From positions 1-32,547 of the forward strand of contig JAPLFH010000029.1 of assembly GCA_026390815.1 (NCBI GenBank): a DNA stretch of 32,547 nucleotides, in the 5' to 3' direction. The stretch's first letter is position 1. Every line of letters begins with the position of its first letter. This document shows positions 32,453 to 32,547 of the stretch, one piece after another. Source of the DNA: Ignavibacteriales bacterium (GTDB lineage Bacteria; Bacteroidota; Ignavibacteria; Ignavibacteriales; SURF-24). Position numbers and translations under genes: made by a program. The notes beneath the pieces were generated by a model. That model was not told where the DNA came from. It saw only the letters and a list, made by a program, of their open reading frames with translations, and searched no databases.

Positions 32453-32547
32453 TTAGAATTTCATAGCGAAAGAAACTTTGAGATTTTCCAGTTGATTAAA
32501 AGCTGCACGATTTGCAGTAAGATACAATTTAGCTCGCAATGCTGTTG
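32453..32547 (-). CDS. C-terminus of an unidentified protein, runs off the window
   Basis: The minus strand from the window end to a stop at 32455-32453 is open and reads TALRAKLYLTANRAAFNQ followed by LENLKVSFAMKF. The final phenylalanine after alternating polar and hydrophobic residues would suit an outer-membrane beta-barrel end. Only about 31 residues are visible, so neither the family nor coding status is certain. The helicase gene converges on it with a 160-bp gap in which I see no terminator. Confidence 0.45.
   Translation of the reverse strand, partial: TALRAKLYLTANRAAFNQLENLKVSFAMKF

Overview
The window is AT-rich bacterial chromosome that most resembles Ignavibacteria in the Bacteroidota/Chlorobi group. 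The clearest pointer is the C-terminal sorting domain of the secreted CHRD protein (start YKLSQNYPNPFNPST), the form typical of type IX secretion (T9SS) cargo in Ignavibacteriales. A PorV/PorQ-type outer-membrane protein, frequent lack of Shine-Dalgarno sites and several TTG starts fit. The lineage is an inference from protein style; no rRNA is present.

Layout. 1-1387: a complete IS4-family insertion sequence. 1684-3516: a secreted four-CHRD protein. 3535-3840: a 253-bp non-coding MITE-like element with 20-bp perfect terminal inverted repeats and an 8-bp target duplication, sitting inside a dispersed palindromic repeat. 4109-5491 (minus): a truncated DUF1801 gene, a GNAT acetyltransferase and a small hicB-hicA toxin-antitoxin pair. 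5656-7465: PorV/PorQ-family protein and a lipoprotein whose start region is occupied by a palindromic repeat. 7642-11360: ECF sigma factor, anti-sigma factor, two exported TonB C-terminal-domain proteins and an exported TPR protein. 11371-12012: Uma2-family nuclease-like gene. 12121-12345: repeat-dense spacer. 12360-15599 (minus): lipoprotein, rseP and dxr. 15949-18795: a four-helix membrane protein, a DUF1624/HGSNAT-like membrane acyltransferase and a nitronate monooxygenase-like FMN enzyme. 18962-22555: sugar-1-phosphate nucleotidyltransferase, metK and ahcY, closed by a clear terminator. 22670-25092: dapA-dapB-dapH. 25329-28187: SPFH protein convergent with an ABC-F ATPase. 28513-32292: an uncharacterised 610-residue enzyme-like protein and a DEAD-box helicase. 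32453 to the end: C-terminus of an unidentified protein.

How genes work together. metK and ahcY make S-adenosylmethionine and clear S-adenosylhomocysteine. dapA, dapB and dapH form the front of the acetylated-intermediate diaminopimelate route for lysine and peptidoglycan. rseP and dxr are a commonly linked pair (membrane proteolysis and isoprenoid synthesis). The sigma/anti-sigma/TonB/TPR block looks like an envelope-response locus with paralogous TonB-type domains.

Most of the window is housekeeping. The least expected parts are the nested MITE with its internal hairpins, the related palindromic repeats in other spacers, the duplicated TonB-domain locus and the 610-residue protein. I found no CRISPR array, phage region, tRNA or rRNA.
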